In this document: piece after piece, positions 1 through 9,570 of the stretch
How positions within the stretch are numbered: position 1 is the stretch's first letter
Layout of the letters: each line of letters starts with the position of its first letter
Made by a program: the position numbers and the translations under genes
DNA from: Gammaproteobacteria bacterium
GTDB taxonomy: Bacteria; Pseudomonadota; Gammaproteobacteria; Pseudomonadales; Cellvibrionaceae
Direction: 5' to 3'
DNA length: 64,000 bases
Assembly (NCBI GenBank): GCA_004172865.1
Contig: SEBV01000005.1
Coordinates: 124,001 to 188,000, forward strand
The notes under the pieces: generated by a model
Told to the model about the DNA's origin: nothing
The model's database searches: none
Seen by the model: the letters and a program-made list of their open reading frames with translations, nothing else

Positions 1-1
1 T

Positions 2-514
2 CGCTTGCATGATTGGCACACTGCCGACTGGGTGAAATGGCATAACAGTATTATTGCGTCACTTATTGCGATTGATGAACCCGTTGTATTAATTGCAGAA
101 GGTTTCGGCGCTTTGGCTGCAGCAAGTGTGGCAGCTGAATATCCCGGTAAAGTGATCGCCGCGTTTTTGGTTGACCCCGCTGACCCAGATCAATTTGATG
201 TGCGCAAAAAAATTCCTAAACAGGCGTTGCCGATTGCTACAAGCATTATTATCAGCGAGAAAAATCGTGCTCAAGACAATGCAAAAACGGCATATCTAGC
301 GTTGATGTGGGGCACAGACTTTTTAACGGCAAATACGTTGGAAGCAGCAGTTGAAACAGCACCTAGCGATTATTGGCCAGAAGGCATTCAAGAGTTGAAT
401 AAATTGGTGAGTAAAACGCAACGAAGCTTTAAAGCAACATCTCGTGTGCGCGCCAGAAAATTTCCTAACATTATGGCTTCGCATCGCCAGATGTTAGCAC
501 TGGGTTATAATTAA
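2..514 (+). CDS. RBBP9/YdeN-like alpha/beta hydrolase, 5'-truncated, catalytic residues degenerate
   Basis: The reading frame is open to the left edge, so the N-terminus lies outside the window. The visible HDWHTADWVKW stretch and the later VVLIAEGFGALAAASVA and AFLVDPADPDQFD resemble the small RBBP9/YdeN serine-hydrolase family (about 180-200 residues). In that family the nucleophile sits in a G-H-S-x-G elbow; here the elbow reads A-E-G-F-G, so the serine is absent. The usual Asp of SSNDP is replaced by SEKNR, and the usual GHIN histidine segment reads VETAPSDYWPEG. It is therefore probably a non-catalytic family member. Its stop codon overlaps the convergent stop of the next gene by 4 bases. 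Confidence 0.7.
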   Translation, partial: RLHDWHTADWVKWHNSIIASLIAIDEPVVLIAEGFGALAAASVAAEYPGKVIAAFLVDPADPDQFDVRKKIPKQALPIATSIIISEKNRAQDNAKTAYLALMWGTDFLTANTLEAAVETAPSDYWPEGIQELNKLVSKTQRSFKATSRVRARKFPNIMASHRQMLALGYN

Positions 515-1179
515 GCGTTCGCTTTTTTATTTAATACTGCCAGCAACAACACCCAGAAACACAAGACAAGATTAAACAAAGGGATTTGTAAATCTTGTGG
601 CATGCTGTAAACAATCGACACCGCAGGAATCCACACCATCCAATTAGATAAAATAACGGTTGGGATTTTCACACTGAAAAATTTCTTATTCATTGCATTA
701 ATCCACGCACGAAAATTGTAGCCGTATTCCATCCACAAATAAATAATCGTAATACTTGGCGCCGCCCAGAATGCGCTATAGATAAATTGATCAACGCAAG
801 TTTTTAGAACAATCGTTTTAACATTATTTTCGTAGCCAAACCAACCGCCTTGCAATTGGTAGAAAAAATCAACCTCGATGCCTTTTAAGCCCCAAAAGAT
901 CAAATAAAAAATAAGCAATGCAAAATAACTACGTGCAGGATTAAGGCGGCCTGTGGCTAACAAGTATAAAAATGGAATTAAACCGCCAAAAATCGCGGTG
1001 GCAACAAATGCATAGGCAAACCCGTATTGGTGTTTTAAAACTCCAAACCACGCGTAAATCGGCTGTGATGTAGGTACAAAAAAATAAATTAGCACCAGCG
1101 TCAACGCGAAAAATTGCAGCACCAATCCTGGAATTAAATTTTGCTTGAGCGCGGCACCTATAGAATTTTTAATTGACAT
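511..1179 (-). CDS. Integral membrane protein, possibly Mpv17/PMP22-like
   Basis: A 222-residue hydrophobic protein with about five to six predicted membrane segments and no export signal beyond the first helix. The C-terminal part (SNWMVWIPAVSIVYSMP followed by a hydrophobic segment with FWVLLLA) resembles the C-terminal signature of the Mpv17/PMP22 family (W-P-x-x-x-x-x-x-F-x-x-V-P then F-W). This is a weak similarity read by eye. It starts 2 bases after the TauE-family gene stops on the same strand, so the two, and probably the Nudix gene before them, form one transcript. No function can be assigned. Confidence 0.55.
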   Translation of the reverse strand: MSIKNSIGAALKQNLIPGLVLQFFALTLVLIYFFVPTSQPIYAWFGVLKHQYGFAYAFVATAIFGGLIPFLYLLATGRLNPARSYFALLIFYLIFWGLKGIEVDFFYQLQGGWFGYENNVKTIVLKTCVDQFIYSAFWAAPSITIIYLWMEYGYNFRAWINAMNKKFFSVKIPTVILSNWMVWIPAVSIVYSMPQDLQIPLFNLVLCFWVLLLAVLNKKANA

Positions 1180-1181
1180 GC

Positions 1182-1988
1182 TTAATGGCTCAACACTGTT
1201 AGCAACATTTGCAGTGATAAACTCATCAGTAAAATCGCGAATAATTTTTTAAGCAGCGCTAACGGCAAACTGTGTGCAAGCTTCGCACCTAAAGGCGCGG
1301 TAAAAAAACTTGCAGTTGCCATTGCAATGACTGCCGGCCAATAAATAAAGCCCAAGCTATGAACAGGTAAATTTTCTATCGACCAACCATTTATCAAATA
1401 TCCAACTGCACCTGAAAAAGCGATAGGTAAACCCACTGCTGCAGAAGTTCCAATTGCAACGGGTAGAGCAACGTTACACCAAGTGAGAAATGGAACTGTC
1501 AGTGTGCCGCCTCCAATCGCAACCAATGCAGAAATTCCACCTATACCTGAACCGACGCCTGTCAATGCCAATGCTCCAGGTAATTGCCGCGATGGTTTTG
1601 CTTTGCGGTCTATCACCATTTGCAAAGCAACAATAGCCATAAAGCATGAGAAAAAAATCGCGAGCGGTTTTGCCGCTAAATAAGTCGCAAGAAATGTTCC
1701 CGCGAAAGTACCGAGTAAAATTCCCGGCGTAATTTTTAGCACGACATTCCATAAGACTGCGTCACGATTGTGATGCGCGCGCAAACTTGCAATTGCGGTC
1801 GGCACAATCGCCGCCATGGAGGTCGCTAACGCCATATGTACAATATGTTCCGCAGGAAATGCGAGCTTCGCAAAAATAAACGTGAGCACTGGCACCATAA
1901 TTCCGCCACCGCCAATACCAAACAGGCCAGCAAAAATTCCGGTGATGCCGCCCAACAATAAAAACCAAAACAGCCACAAAAAATCCAT
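1182..1988 (-). CDS. Sulfite exporter TauE/SafE family permease
   Basis: A polytopic membrane protein of about 268 residues. It carries two copies of the glycine-rich TauE/SafE signature: GLFGIGGGGIMVPVL near the N-terminus and ISALVAIGGGTLTVPFL in the second half, as expected for this duplicated family. Family members export sulfite, sulfonates or related organic anions; the substrate here is unknown. The longest frame begins with a TTG at 2000, but the ATG at 1988 (MDFLWLFWF) places the start at the first membrane segment and is preferred. It lies 21 bases after the Nudix gene and 2 bases before the next membrane protein, so co-transcription is likely. Confidence 0.85.
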   Translation of the reverse strand: MDFLWLFWFLLLGGITGIFAGLFGIGGGGIMVPVLTFIFAKLAFPAEHIVHMALATSMAAIVPTAIASLRAHHNRDAVLWNVVLKITPGILLGTFAGTFLATYLAAKPLAIFFSCFMAIVALQMVIDRKAKPSRQLPGALALTGVGSGIGGISALVAIGGGTLTVPFLTWCNVALPVAIGTSAAVGLPIAFSGAVGYLINGWSIENLPVHSLGFIYWPAVIAMATASFFTAPLGAKLAHSLPLALLKKLFAILLMSLSLQMLLTVLSH

Positions 1989-2009
1989 ACACTTAACCAA
2001 AAACTATTA

Positions 2010-2552
2010 TTAGTTTATAAGCCCTTTCATCTTCGCAAGATTGTAAGCGTTTACGGTAGAAGCATCTTTAATGATTCCGCTTTTAATCATTTCTTCAAAT
2101 GCAGCCAGCGTAAATTTTTTGGAAACAAGACCCTCTTCTTCAGCATCAAGCGACGTGGTTTGCTGATCAAAATCAGTGGCGATATAAATGTGATAACCCT
2201 GATTTGAATAACCGTAAGCTAAATATTGATGGCCAACATAAATCATTTTTTGCGCGATCAATCCTGTTTCTTCGCGTAACTCTCCGATAGCAACGTCGAG
2301 TGGATCTGCATCAGTATTTTCTTCCCAACTACCTTGGGGTAATTCCCAATAACGCGCTTGTACTGGGTAGCGATATTGCTCCACTAAATAAATGTCATTG
2401 CCGGCAACAGGAATAATCACTACAAAGTCCGGCTTTTCTACAACACCAAAAATACCTTCAGCACCGCTGGGGCGTGCAATTTTATCTTCGCGAACTAGCA
2501 TCCATTTATTCTGATAAACAATTTTGCTTTCTAACGTTTTTATCTCACTCAT
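2010..2552 (-). CDS. Nudix hydrolase (ADP-ribose pyrophosphatase-like)
   Basis: The protein contains a Nudix box, read as GELREETGL, preceded by an upstream helix in PQGSWEENTDADPLDVAI. The surrounding arrangement (VEQYRYPVQARYWELPQGSWE, then YGYSNQGYHIY) matches ADP-sugar pyrophosphatases that hydrolyse ADP-ribose or similar nucleoside diphosphate derivatives in the cytoplasm. The usual Arg at the start of the REUXEE core is Gly here, a tolerated variation. The longest frame starts at 2579 inside the typA terminator region; the internal ATG at 2552 (MSEIKTLESKIVYQNKW) matches typical N-termini of the family and is preferred. Confidence 0.85.
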   Translation of the reverse strand: MSEIKTLESKIVYQNKWMLVREDKIARPSGAEGIFGVVEKPDFVVIIPVAGNDIYLVEQYRYPVQARYWELPQGSWEENTDADPLDVAIGELREETGLIAQKMIYVGHQYLAYGYSNQGYHIYIATDFDQQTTSLDAEEEGLVSKKFTLAAFEEMIKSGIIKDASTVNAYNLAKMKGLIN

Positions 2553-2589
2553 ATAAAACTCTGCGACAAAAATTTTCATTCAAAAAAAA

Positions 2590-2618
2590 TCCCCCAAGCT
2601 TTCACTTGAGGGATTTTT
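2590..2618 (-). terminator. Bidirectional-type terminator after typA
   Basis: The inverted repeat TCCCCCAAG / CTTGAGGGA (one mismatch, 6-base loop) is flanked by an A-run on the left and a T-run on the right. It lies just beyond the stop of typA on the minus strand. The A-run on the plus strand provides the U-tract for the minus-strand transcript. Confidence 0.75.
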
Positions 2619-2648
2619 CAGTGGCTAATAAATTAATACTAACGACTA

Positions 2649-4475
2649 TTACGCTTTCTTACCACGCTTGCGCTCGTTTTCAGTAAGCAATTTCTTGCGT
2701 ACACGAATGCTTAGCGGAGTTACTTCTACCAACTCGTCGTCTTCAATAAATTCCAACGCTTGTTCAAGCGTGTGGCGAATCGGTGGAGACAAGGTCAACG
2801 CATCATCAGTACCCGATGCACGAACGTTGGTAAGTTGTTTTGCTTTAGTTGGGTTAACAACCAAGTCATTGCTGCGCGAGTGAATACCAACAACTTGGCC
2901 TTCATACACTTCAGCGCCCGCGCCGTAGAACAAACGACCACGTTCTTGCAATGGGTGCAGACCGTAAGCGAGAGTTTTACCTTTCACCATAGAGATCAAC
3001 ACGCCGTTTTGACGCTTAGCCACTTCGCCTTCTTTAACTGGGCCGTAGTGATCAAAAATACTGGTCATGATGCCCGAGCCAGAAGTCATAGTCAGGAACT
3101 GACCACGGAAGCCAATCAAACCGCGTGATGGACACAAGAATTCCAACTTGATGCGGCCTTTACCATCCGGCTCCATGTTGTGCAACTCGCCTTTACGCAG
3201 ACCGAGTTCTTCCATTACTTTACCTTGATGCTGCTCTTCAACGTCGATTACCACTTGCTCAAACGGTTCGTGCTTTTCGCCATCAACTTCTTTAACAATT
3301 ACTTCTGGACGTGATACGCCCATCTCGTAACCTTCACGACGCATATTTTCGATCAATACTGACAAATGCAATTCGCCGCGGCCCGACACGATAAATTTAT
3401 CGGGAGTCTCGCCTTCTTTAACACGCAAAGCCACGTTTGCAATCAACTCTTGATCCAAACGGTCTTTGATATTACGGGTAGTCACATACTTGCCTTCTTT
3501 GCCCGCAAACGGAGAATCGTTTACCTGGAAAGTCATGCTTACGGTTGGCTCATCAACGCTCAATGGCTTCATTGGCTCGATGCAATCCGGCGCACACAAA
3601 GTATCGGAAATACCGAGACCTTGAACACCAGTGATACACACGATATCGCCAGCCGTTGCCAAATCAGTTTCAACACGCTCAAGACCATGGAAACCCATTA
3701 CTTGCAGGATTTTAGCTCTACGTTGCTCGCCTTCGTGCGGAACAACAACGATTTGTTGGTTCGGAGACAAAGTACCGCGAGTAATACGGCCAATTCCTAT
3801 AACACCTACGTAGCTGTTGTAGTCCAGTGCAGAAATTTGCATTTGCAGTGGGCCATCGGCATTTACCGCTGGTGCTTTTACTTTATCGACGATCATTTGG
3901 AACAAAGGGGTCATGTCATCAGCCATAGCGTCTGGCGACAAACCTGCAACGCCGTTCAACGCAGATGCATAAATGATGGGGAAATCCAACTGCTCGTCGG
4001 TCGCGCCCAAACGGTCAAACAATTCAAATACTTGGTCAACAACCCAATCAGGACGTGCGCCTGGACGGTCAATTTTGTTGATAACAACAATCGGGTTCAA
4101 ACCTTGTTCGAACGCTTTTTGCGTTACGAAACGAGTTTGTGGCATGGGTCCACCAACGGCGTCGACCAACAACAATACTGAGTCAACCATCGAAAGAACA
4201 CGCTCTACTTCACCACCGAAATCGGCGTGTCCGGGAGTGTCCACGATGTTGATGCGGTAGTCATTCCAGGTGATCGCAGTGTTTTTCGCGAGGATGGTAA
4301 TACCGCGCTCACGCTCTTGATCGTTGGAATCCATGATCAGATCAGCGCCTTCATTGCGGCGATTAAGGGTGCCAGACTGAGTCAACAGTTTATCAACCAG
4401 AGTAGTTTTACCATGGTCAACGTGGGCAATGATGGCGATGTTACGTAATTTACGAACTGAAGCTGTATCTGTCAC
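2649..4475 (-). CDS. typA: Translational GTPase TypA/BipA
   Basis: A 608-residue ribosome-binding GTPase of the elongation-factor family, the usual length for TypA/BipA. The G1 motif AHVDHGKT, the G3 motif DTPGH and the G4 motif NKID are intact near the N-terminus, followed by the EF-G-like domains and the BipA-specific C-terminal domain ([18 protein letters not shown]). It is known to act in ribosome assembly and stress or low-temperature adaptation. In pseudomonads typA neighbours thiI and glnA. Here the same genes are present, but a vapBC pair and an acyltransferase sit between typA and thiI. Confidence 0.97.
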   Translation of the reverse strand: MTDTASVRKLRNIAIIAHVDHGKTTLVDKLLTQSGTLNRRNEGADLIMDSNDQERERGITILAKNTAITWNDYRINIVDTPGHADFGGEVERVLSMVDSVLLLVDAVGGPMPQTRFVTQKAFEQGLNPIVVINKIDRPGARPDWVVDQVFELFDRLGATDEQLDFPIIYASALNGVAGLSPDAMADDMTPLFQMIVDKVKAPAVNADGPLQMQISALDYNSYVGVIGIGRITRGTLSPNQQIVVVPHEGEQRRAKILQVMGFHGLERVETDLATAGDIVCITGVQGLGISDTLCAPDCIEPMKPLSVDEPTVSMTFQVNDSPFAGKEGKYVTTRNIKDRLDQELIANVALRVKEGETPDKFIVSGRGELHLSVLIENMRREGYEMGVSRPEVIVKEVDGEKHEPFEQVVIDVEEQHQGKVMEELGLRKGELHNMEPDGKGRIKLEFLCPSRGLIGFRGQFLTMTSGSGIMTSIFDHYGPVKEGEVAKRQNGVLISMVKGKTLAYGLHPLQERGRLFYGAGAEVYEGQVVGIHSRSNDLVVNPTKAKQLTNVRASGTDDALTLSPPIRHTLEQALEFIEDDELVEVTPLSIRVRKKLLTENERKRGKKA

Positions 4476-4775
4476 AGTGGTGATTCTCTTGGGAATGAAT
4501 AGGCAATGGGTGCAGGGGTAATCTCCCGCCGTTTGGTAAAAACCAAACGCTAGCGCCTAAAATGCTTGTAAATCAAATATTTACACCAACAATTTAGACG
4601 CGACCGCCGCAAAATTTCATTACACAAGATTTTTGCGGCAAATCTGAGGCCGCGCATTATACCCATGTCGCGGTGACAGGGATATGGTTATCGAAAAGGA
4701 ATTGGTGATTTTTTAGCCTATTTTTATTTTGGACAGACGTATATACTTTATGTGAATACATTGGAGAATCAACTC
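4476..4775. promoter_or_regulatory. Divergent intergenic region between typA and vapBC
   Basis: About 300 bases separating the divergent typA and vapB starts. A small inverted repeat GTTTGGTAAAAACCAAAC lies in the typA leader. A short palindrome GTATATAC lies about 30 bases before vapB, where an autoregulatory VapBC operator would be expected. No convincing -35/-10 pair was identified. Confidence 0.4.
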
Positions 4776-5006
4776 ATGACACTCGCCCGCGTTTTTCAGT
4801 CCGGTAATAGCCAAGCTGTTCGGCTCCCCAAGGAGTTTCGCTTCGATGTCGATGAAGTAGAGATTTTTCGTCGTGGCGATGAAATAGTATTGCGCGCAAC
4901 CAGCCCCAATGGCGCAGCTATTTTTGACGCTCTAAACAAACTCCCTGCTGATTTTATGCAAGACGGACGAGATGACGCGCCACCACAAGAACGGGACAGC
5001 TTGTAA
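4776..5006 (+). CDS. vapB: VapB-type antitoxin (AbrB/SpoVT fold)
   Basis: A 76-residue protein beginning MTLARVFQSGNSQAVRLPKEF, the swapped-hairpin AbrB-type DNA-binding domain of VapB antitoxins. The acidic C-terminal tail (ADFMQDGRDDAPPQERDSL) would wrap around the toxin. The frame extends upstream to a GTG at 4752, but the ATG at 4776 has a GGAG ribosome site about 10 bases ahead and gives the standard family N-terminus. It is followed after 25 bases by the PIN-domain toxin. VapB normally neutralises VapC and, with it, represses the operon. Confidence 0.9.
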   Translation: MTLARVFQSGNSQAVRLPKEFRFDVDEVEIFRRGDEIVLRATSPNGAAIFDALNKLPADFMQDGRDDAPPQERDSL

Positions 5007-5031
5007 TAAATAGAGATTAAGGAAGATAACT

Positions 5032-5436
5032 ATGGCCAAACGCTACCTGCTCGATACCAATATCTGTATTTACATAGCCAAACACAATCCAGCCTCAGTG
5101 CGCGAAAGATTTGCTCAGCATTCGGCAAATGAATTAGTTATGTCCGTAATTACTGTCGGAGAGTTACGTTTCGGCGCAGAGAAAAGCCAATCCAAGGAAA
5201 GAGCTTTGGCAGTTATAGAAGAACTCTGCAACCTAATGAATATTGAAGACCTCACGGAAAATACCGCCAAGCATTACGGACAAATTCGTGCAGAGTTGCA
5301 AAAATCCGGACAAATAATTGGCAATAATGATTTATGGATTGCAGCGCATGCGCGCAGTAAAGATTGGGTTTTGGTGACGAATAATGAGGAAGAGTTTTTG
5401 CGGGTGGAAGGATTGAAGGTGGAAAACTGGGCTTAA
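5032..5436 (+). CDS. vapC: VapC-type PIN-domain ribonuclease toxin
   Basis: A 134-residue PIN-domain protein. The acidic metal-binding residues are visible: Asp8 in LLDTN, Glu44 in VGELRFG, and the Asp of NNDLWIAAHA. The C-terminal VTNNEEEFLRVEGLKVENW is characteristic of the plasmid/enteric-type VapC clade, whose studied members cleave initiator tRNA. Here the tRNA target is inference from the clade. It is encoded directly after its antitoxin in a two-gene operon and is apparently intact. Confidence 0.92.
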   Translation: MAKRYLLDTNICIYIAKHNPASVRERFAQHSANELVMSVITVGELRFGAEKSQSKERALAVIEELCNLMNIEDLTENTAKHYGQIRAELQKSGQIIGNNDLWIAAHARSKDWVLVTNNEEEFLRVEGLKVENWA

Positions 5437-5470
5437 GGTAGAATTAATTTTATCCAAAACCTACAAAAAA

Positions 5471-6508
5471 TTAGCCAATAACCCATTTACTGCGAGTACC
5501 CAGTAAGTATCTCACCACCATAATAACCGCAACAGAACCGTAACATTGAATAACAAATATCAGCGCTGTTGAGCTTAATGCAACCAATGTACTTTGCATT
5601 TTCACCCACTCAGCAGCGAAAGGCATTTCTAGAATATTCTCAATCGCCATGGAAAATAGCGGGTGAATAAAAAATATGGGGAAGCTCAATTCGGCTAGAA
5701 AAGATAAATGGTTTGCAACCATTCCAGGTTTTATCAATCGACATAATTCGAGCATGACTAAACAGCCGAAAAATACCTGGATAAATTGAAGATCGACACC
5801 AGCATAATCAAACGCGTGCTTGTGATAATTGCCGATATGAACAAATACGTAAGTCTGTAGATAAACGGTTACGACCACTACGATCAAACTAATTGTTAAT
5901 AGGTATTCTCGCCACAAGAGTAAAACAGTTGAATAGAGCGAAAATAAAATTCCCAGTAAATAAAATGGCGTGAAATAAAGTAGAGATTGGAAAAAATTTA
6001 TATTGGAATCCGGGCGATGCATAAAAATAGCGATGACTGAAAATAACACCACTACCAATAATTGAATTGTTAACCCCCGATGGGCAAATACAATGTGCAA
6101 GGGCGCCGCTATAAAGGTAAGCATAATGAAAGGAATATACCAGTGCGGATAAAGCACAAACCCGTTGCGGATTGTGTACCAACAATTTAATAGCGCCACC
6201 TCCCACGAATGGCCGCCCCACAGCCAGCCGGCAATACGAAAGCCCAATCCAACCATTGAAATAATTATGAAAGGTACGAAAATTAATTCTGCTTTGCGCG
6301 TAATAAAAGGCACGTAGTTAAAGCGAGGCATAAATACGCGGTGGAAAAAGAAGCCTGAGATAAATACAAATAAACCCGTGCCGCCGCGCAATAAATTTTC
6401 CAACAATAGCGGAAAACCATCCAGCCACAAAAAAATCGAATGGCTTAAAACAATTAATGCAATAGCCAACCCGCGCAGATAATCAAACTCTGCCAACCGT
6501 TTAGACAT
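5471..6508 (-). CDS. Acyltransferase 3 (OafA/YrhL-type) membrane protein
   Basis: A 345-residue protein with about ten membrane segments. It opens with KRLAEFDYLRGLAIALIVLSHS, the hallmark of membrane acyltransferase-3 proteins with a conserved His near the end of helix 1. Such enzymes transfer acetyl or succinyl groups to surface polysaccharides, lipid-linked sugars or antibiotics; the acceptor here is unknown. Its ATG follows the thiI stop by only 3 bases on the same strand, so it is probably translated from the thiI transcript. Confidence 0.85.
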   Translation of the reverse strand: MSKRLAEFDYLRGLAIALIVLSHSIFLWLDGFPLLLENLLRGGTGLFVFISGFFFHRVFMPRFNYVPFITRKAELIFVPFIIISMVGLGFRIAGWLWGGHSWEVALLNCWYTIRNGFVLYPHWYIPFIMLTFIAAPLHIVFAHRGLTIQLLVVVLFSVIAIFMHRPDSNINFFQSLLYFTPFYLLGILFSLYSTVLLLWREYLLTISLIVVVVTVYLQTYVFVHIGNYHKHAFDYAGVDLQFIQVFFGCLVMLELCRLIKPGMVANHLSFLAELSFPIFFIHPLFSMAIENILEMPFAAEWVKMQSTLVALSSTALIFVIQCYGSVAVIMVVRYLLGTRSKWVIG

Positions 6509-6511
6509 TGA

Positions 6512-8002
6512 TTATTCAGTCCGTATTGCGCAGGCGCTAACAGGTTCAGGGCGATAGACGCCTACGTTTAAATGTCCCGCATCTTTTAAATTCGCCGCGT
6601 GCAATTGGCTCATTACGCCTTTTTGGCAATATAAATAATATTGTGCGTTTTGTTCAAGTGTGGGGAATTTATTATTTAATCCGTAGAACGGAATTTTTAA
6701 AATCGTTACAGAGTCTAGTTTTAGCGGATTAATTTCTTCTTCGTCAGGATGGCGAATATCAATAACAATTTGACCTGCCGTGATTCCGCCTACGACGGGC
6801 ACAGATAAATCTGCATCTAATTCGTTAACGATGTCGTCGATATTTTGTGCGCGGCGTTCGTTGATGGCACGCTCCAAAACGGCCATATCGAATTTAGCCT
6901 CTTCTTGCAAAACGCGACTTAATTTTGCGCGCGTAGTTGGGTTTACTGAAATGACGCCGCAATATTCTGGCATTTGTGCGGCGAAGGTTTCTGTGCCGAT
7001 TTTGCGGGAGATATCGATGATGTCGCCCTTGTCCATAGTGGCGAGCGGGCGCAGCACAACCATGTCGACGGCGCGATCAATTACGTTCAAATTGATAAGA
7101 GTTTGGCTGGAAACTTGTGCAACGCTTTCGCCCGTTACCAATGCAGGAATTTCCAGCGACTCTGCAACAACTTCGGCGGCGCGCAACATCATGCGCTTGA
7201 GCGTCACCCCCATATAGGAGTTATCAACTTTTTCGAGAATTTCTTGCACGACTTCTTCGAACGGAACCGTCACGAATTTTACGCGGTGCGATGAACCGTA
7301 TTTATTCCACAAATAATAGGAGACTTCTTTTACACCGATTTCGTGCGCACGACCGCCAAGATTGAAGAAACAGTAATGCGCGCGCAATCCGCGCTTGATG
7401 CAAAGATAAGTTGAAACCGTTGAATCGAATCCGCCAGAAATAAGTGACAACACCGGCTCTTGCGCACCGAGCGGGAAGCCACCCAAACCCTGGGTTTTAT
7501 TCGCAATTACAAATAGGCGTTCCCATTTCACTTCGAGAAAAACTACTACGTCTGGATTATGTAAATCCACGCCTTTGGCTTCGGAATTGTGCAGCAACCC
7601 GCCTCCAACATATTGCTCAAGCTGTGTCGACGTAAACTCGTGATTACCATGACGGCGAGCCCGCACGCAGAAGGTTTTACCCGCAAGCGCGTCCTTCCAA
7701 TGCGGAAGAACTATTTTGAAAATCTCATCCAAATTGCCAACGGGATAGGCCTTAATTACTGAAAAATTGGCAATGCCGGGAGTATGTGCCAGCACTTCGC
7801 AGACTTGCGCGATGATCGAATCATCGGCTTCCGGCGCGGTAACTTCGATTTTTTCCCAGTCGTTTTGCACATTAATCTTCATCCCCAACTCAAGATTACC
7901 AAACAATTTGCGCAGGTTATCGCGTAGCTGCTTGATAAAACGCTTACGTACAGGTGGGCTTTTGATGATGATTTCGGAGAAGACTTTGACAATGATGTGC
8001 AT
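6512..8002 (-). CDS. thiI: tRNA 4-thiouridine synthase ThiI with rhodanese domain
   Basis: A 496-residue cytoplasmic enzyme that makes 4-thiouridine at tRNA position 8 and supplies sulfur for the thiamine thiazole. It has an N-terminal ferredoxin-like region, a THUMP domain, a PP-loop ATPase motif SGGFDS at about residue 190, and a C-terminal rhodanese domain with the persulfide cysteine in YLYCQKG. The partner cysteine in MPEYCGVISV is also present, as in the E. coli enzyme. A longer frame starts at a TTG at 8065, but the ATG at 8002 (MHIIVKVFSEIIIKSPPVR) matches the family N-terminus. Confidence 0.95.
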   Translation of the reverse strand: MHIIVKVFSEIIIKSPPVRKRFIKQLRDNLRKLFGNLELGMKINVQNDWEKIEVTAPEADDSIIAQVCEVLAHTPGIANFSVIKAYPVGNLDEIFKIVLPHWKDALAGKTFCVRARRHGNHEFTSTQLEQYVGGGLLHNSEAKGVDLHNPDVVVFLEVKWERLFVIANKTQGLGGFPLGAQEPVLSLISGGFDSTVSTYLCIKRGLRAHYCFFNLGGRAHEIGVKEVSYYLWNKYGSSHRVKFVTVPFEEVVQEILEKVDNSYMGVTLKRMMLRAAEVVAESLEIPALVTGESVAQVSSQTLINLNVIDRAVDMVVLRPLATMDKGDIIDISRKIGTETFAAQMPEYCGVISVNPTTRAKLSRVLQEEAKFDMAVLERAINERRAQNIDDIVNELDADLSVPVVGGITAGQIVIDIRHPDEEEINPLKLDSVTILKIPFYGLNNKFPTLEQNAQYYLYCQKGVMSQLHAANLKDAGHLNVGVYRPEPVSACAIRTE

Positions 8003-8088
8003 GGGATCGAGCCTGAATGAAAAGGCGGCGATTATAAAACAAGCGAGGCAACAATGGGCGTGCAATTACACGCCCTATTAGTTTTACG

Positions 8089-9303
8089 CTATTTATTGCG
8101 GAAAATAATCTCTTTCATTTTTTGCAACTTCGGCGCAACCACTGGCACTGTCAGCATGGTGCTCAATACGGCCATGATCAACAGCGCCGTAAAGGTTTCA
8201 CTGGTGATGATTTGCTTATCCAGCAATACGTTGGCGAAAATGATCATGATCAGTGCTTTAGTTTGTAGCAACCATCCGATAATGGATGCTTCGCCTTTTT
8301 CCCACTTGAGGATTTTACCGGCGGCGTGAATGCCTATCAGCTTGCCAGCAACAGAAGCAAACAACAGCACACCGGCTGCGATAAATACGGTCGAACCGCC
8401 CACTTGCCAGTTGGTGCGCAAACCGGTGCTTAGGAAGAACACTGGCATCACGATAATCAGGACGAAGTAACGCAACTTGTCCATGTCTTCCTGTTTAAAC
8501 CATTCAGCATCCATAACAGCGCCGGCGAGGAACGCGCCCACCATAAAGTGTAAGCCGGACCAGTCTGCGAAATATCCGCAGGCTGCCAACCAAATAAAAG
8601 TGACGTACCAGCGGTCATCTTCTTTTAGCTTGACCATTAATGCGCGGAATAGATAAGCGGCAATTGCAAAGCCAAGCAGGAACATTCCCTGACGACCTAC
8701 ACGCTCCCAGTCCAGCAGAATCAGAGCCAAAACTCCCCAAATGGCGATGTCATCAAGACTGGCATAACGGAGGATGCGCTGGCCAATGGGCTGACGCAGA
8801 ATGTTTAGCTTTTCCATCAGCAAGATCAAAATCGGCAGCGCCGTTACCGCACAGGACATACCTACACCGAGGATAAATTGCCAGGTCAGCGCCTTTTCGC
8901 CCATCCAGCCGTTGCTGAAATAAAGTAAAAACACACCGGCACCACAGCCGAATAGCAGCGGCATACCGAGCGCAAAACCTGCGGTGATTCCGCTTTCACG
9001 CTTGTAGGCCCAGGCTTTTTTCAAATCCAGCTCGATGCCGGCGATCATCACAAAGATCATTACCGCCCACCAGGCGATACCGTTAAGCGATTGAATAACA
9101 GGCTGCGCGAATACAAATTTGTAGTAATCGGGAAAAATAGCGCCCAATACACCAGGGCCCAACACGATCCCCATAATAATTTGCACCACCACGAGCGGCG
9201 CCCAATAGTCGGTGCGGCCTATACGCCAGATGAGGTAAGGAACAGTAAAAATAATTCCCATAGCGATTAAGAAAATTTCGGTGACATTCATTGCGTGATT
9301 CAT
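8089..9303 (-). CDS. Cation:proton antiporter (CPA2/Kef-type membrane domain)
   Basis: A 404-residue protein with about 11-13 membrane segments and the Na+/H+ exchanger fold, without the C-terminal NAD-binding TrkA-N domain of full Kef proteins. Segments such as GIVLGPGVLG near the N-terminus and LSTGLRTNW in the second half are typical. It probably exchanges Na+ or K+ for protons across the inner membrane; ion specificity cannot be read from the sequence. An AAGG ribosome site precedes the ATG. It reads divergently from glnA with a 525-base spacer. Confidence 0.82.
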   Translation of the reverse strand: MNHAMNVTEIFLIAMGIIFTVPYLIWRIGRTDYWAPLVVVQIIMGIVLGPGVLGAIFPDYYKFVFAQPVIQSLNGIAWWAVMIFVMIAGIELDLKKAWAYKRESGITAGFALGMPLLFGCGAGVFLLYFSNGWMGEKALTWQFILGVGMSCAVTALPILILLMEKLNILRQPIGQRILRYASLDDIAIWGVLALILLDWERVGRQGMFLLGFAIAAYLFRALMVKLKEDDRWYVTFIWLAACGYFADWSGLHFMVGAFLAGAVMDAEWFKQEDMDKLRYFVLIIVMPVFFLSTGLRTNWQVGGSTVFIAAGVLLFASVAGKLIGIHAAGKILKWEKGEASIIGWLLQTKALIMIIFANVLLDKQIITSETFTALLIMAVLSTMLTVPVVAPKLQKMKEIIFRNK

Positions 9304-9570
9304 ACAACAACCTTCTGTTCTGATTATTTATATTTTTAGTGTGACGCTGACAGTATTCGGGTGGCGCATAAAACTTCAATGCCACCCAAGGGTAAGACGT
9401 TCTACAGGAGCCATTTCCAAACCTCAATAAACACTTAATCAATTTTGGCTATCGAATTCCGACCATCTGAATAATGGCAATTGAGATCGAAAACGCTCAG
9501 ACCAACCTCAACTCAGTGAAGAGCATTTTTTCTCTCACAACCTAGACGCATCAACTTAACCACCTACAAA

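Noticed and set aside
3366-4181. 271-residue plus-strand frame inside typA
   Set aside because: Shadow of the typA coding strand; typA is full-length and highly conserved.
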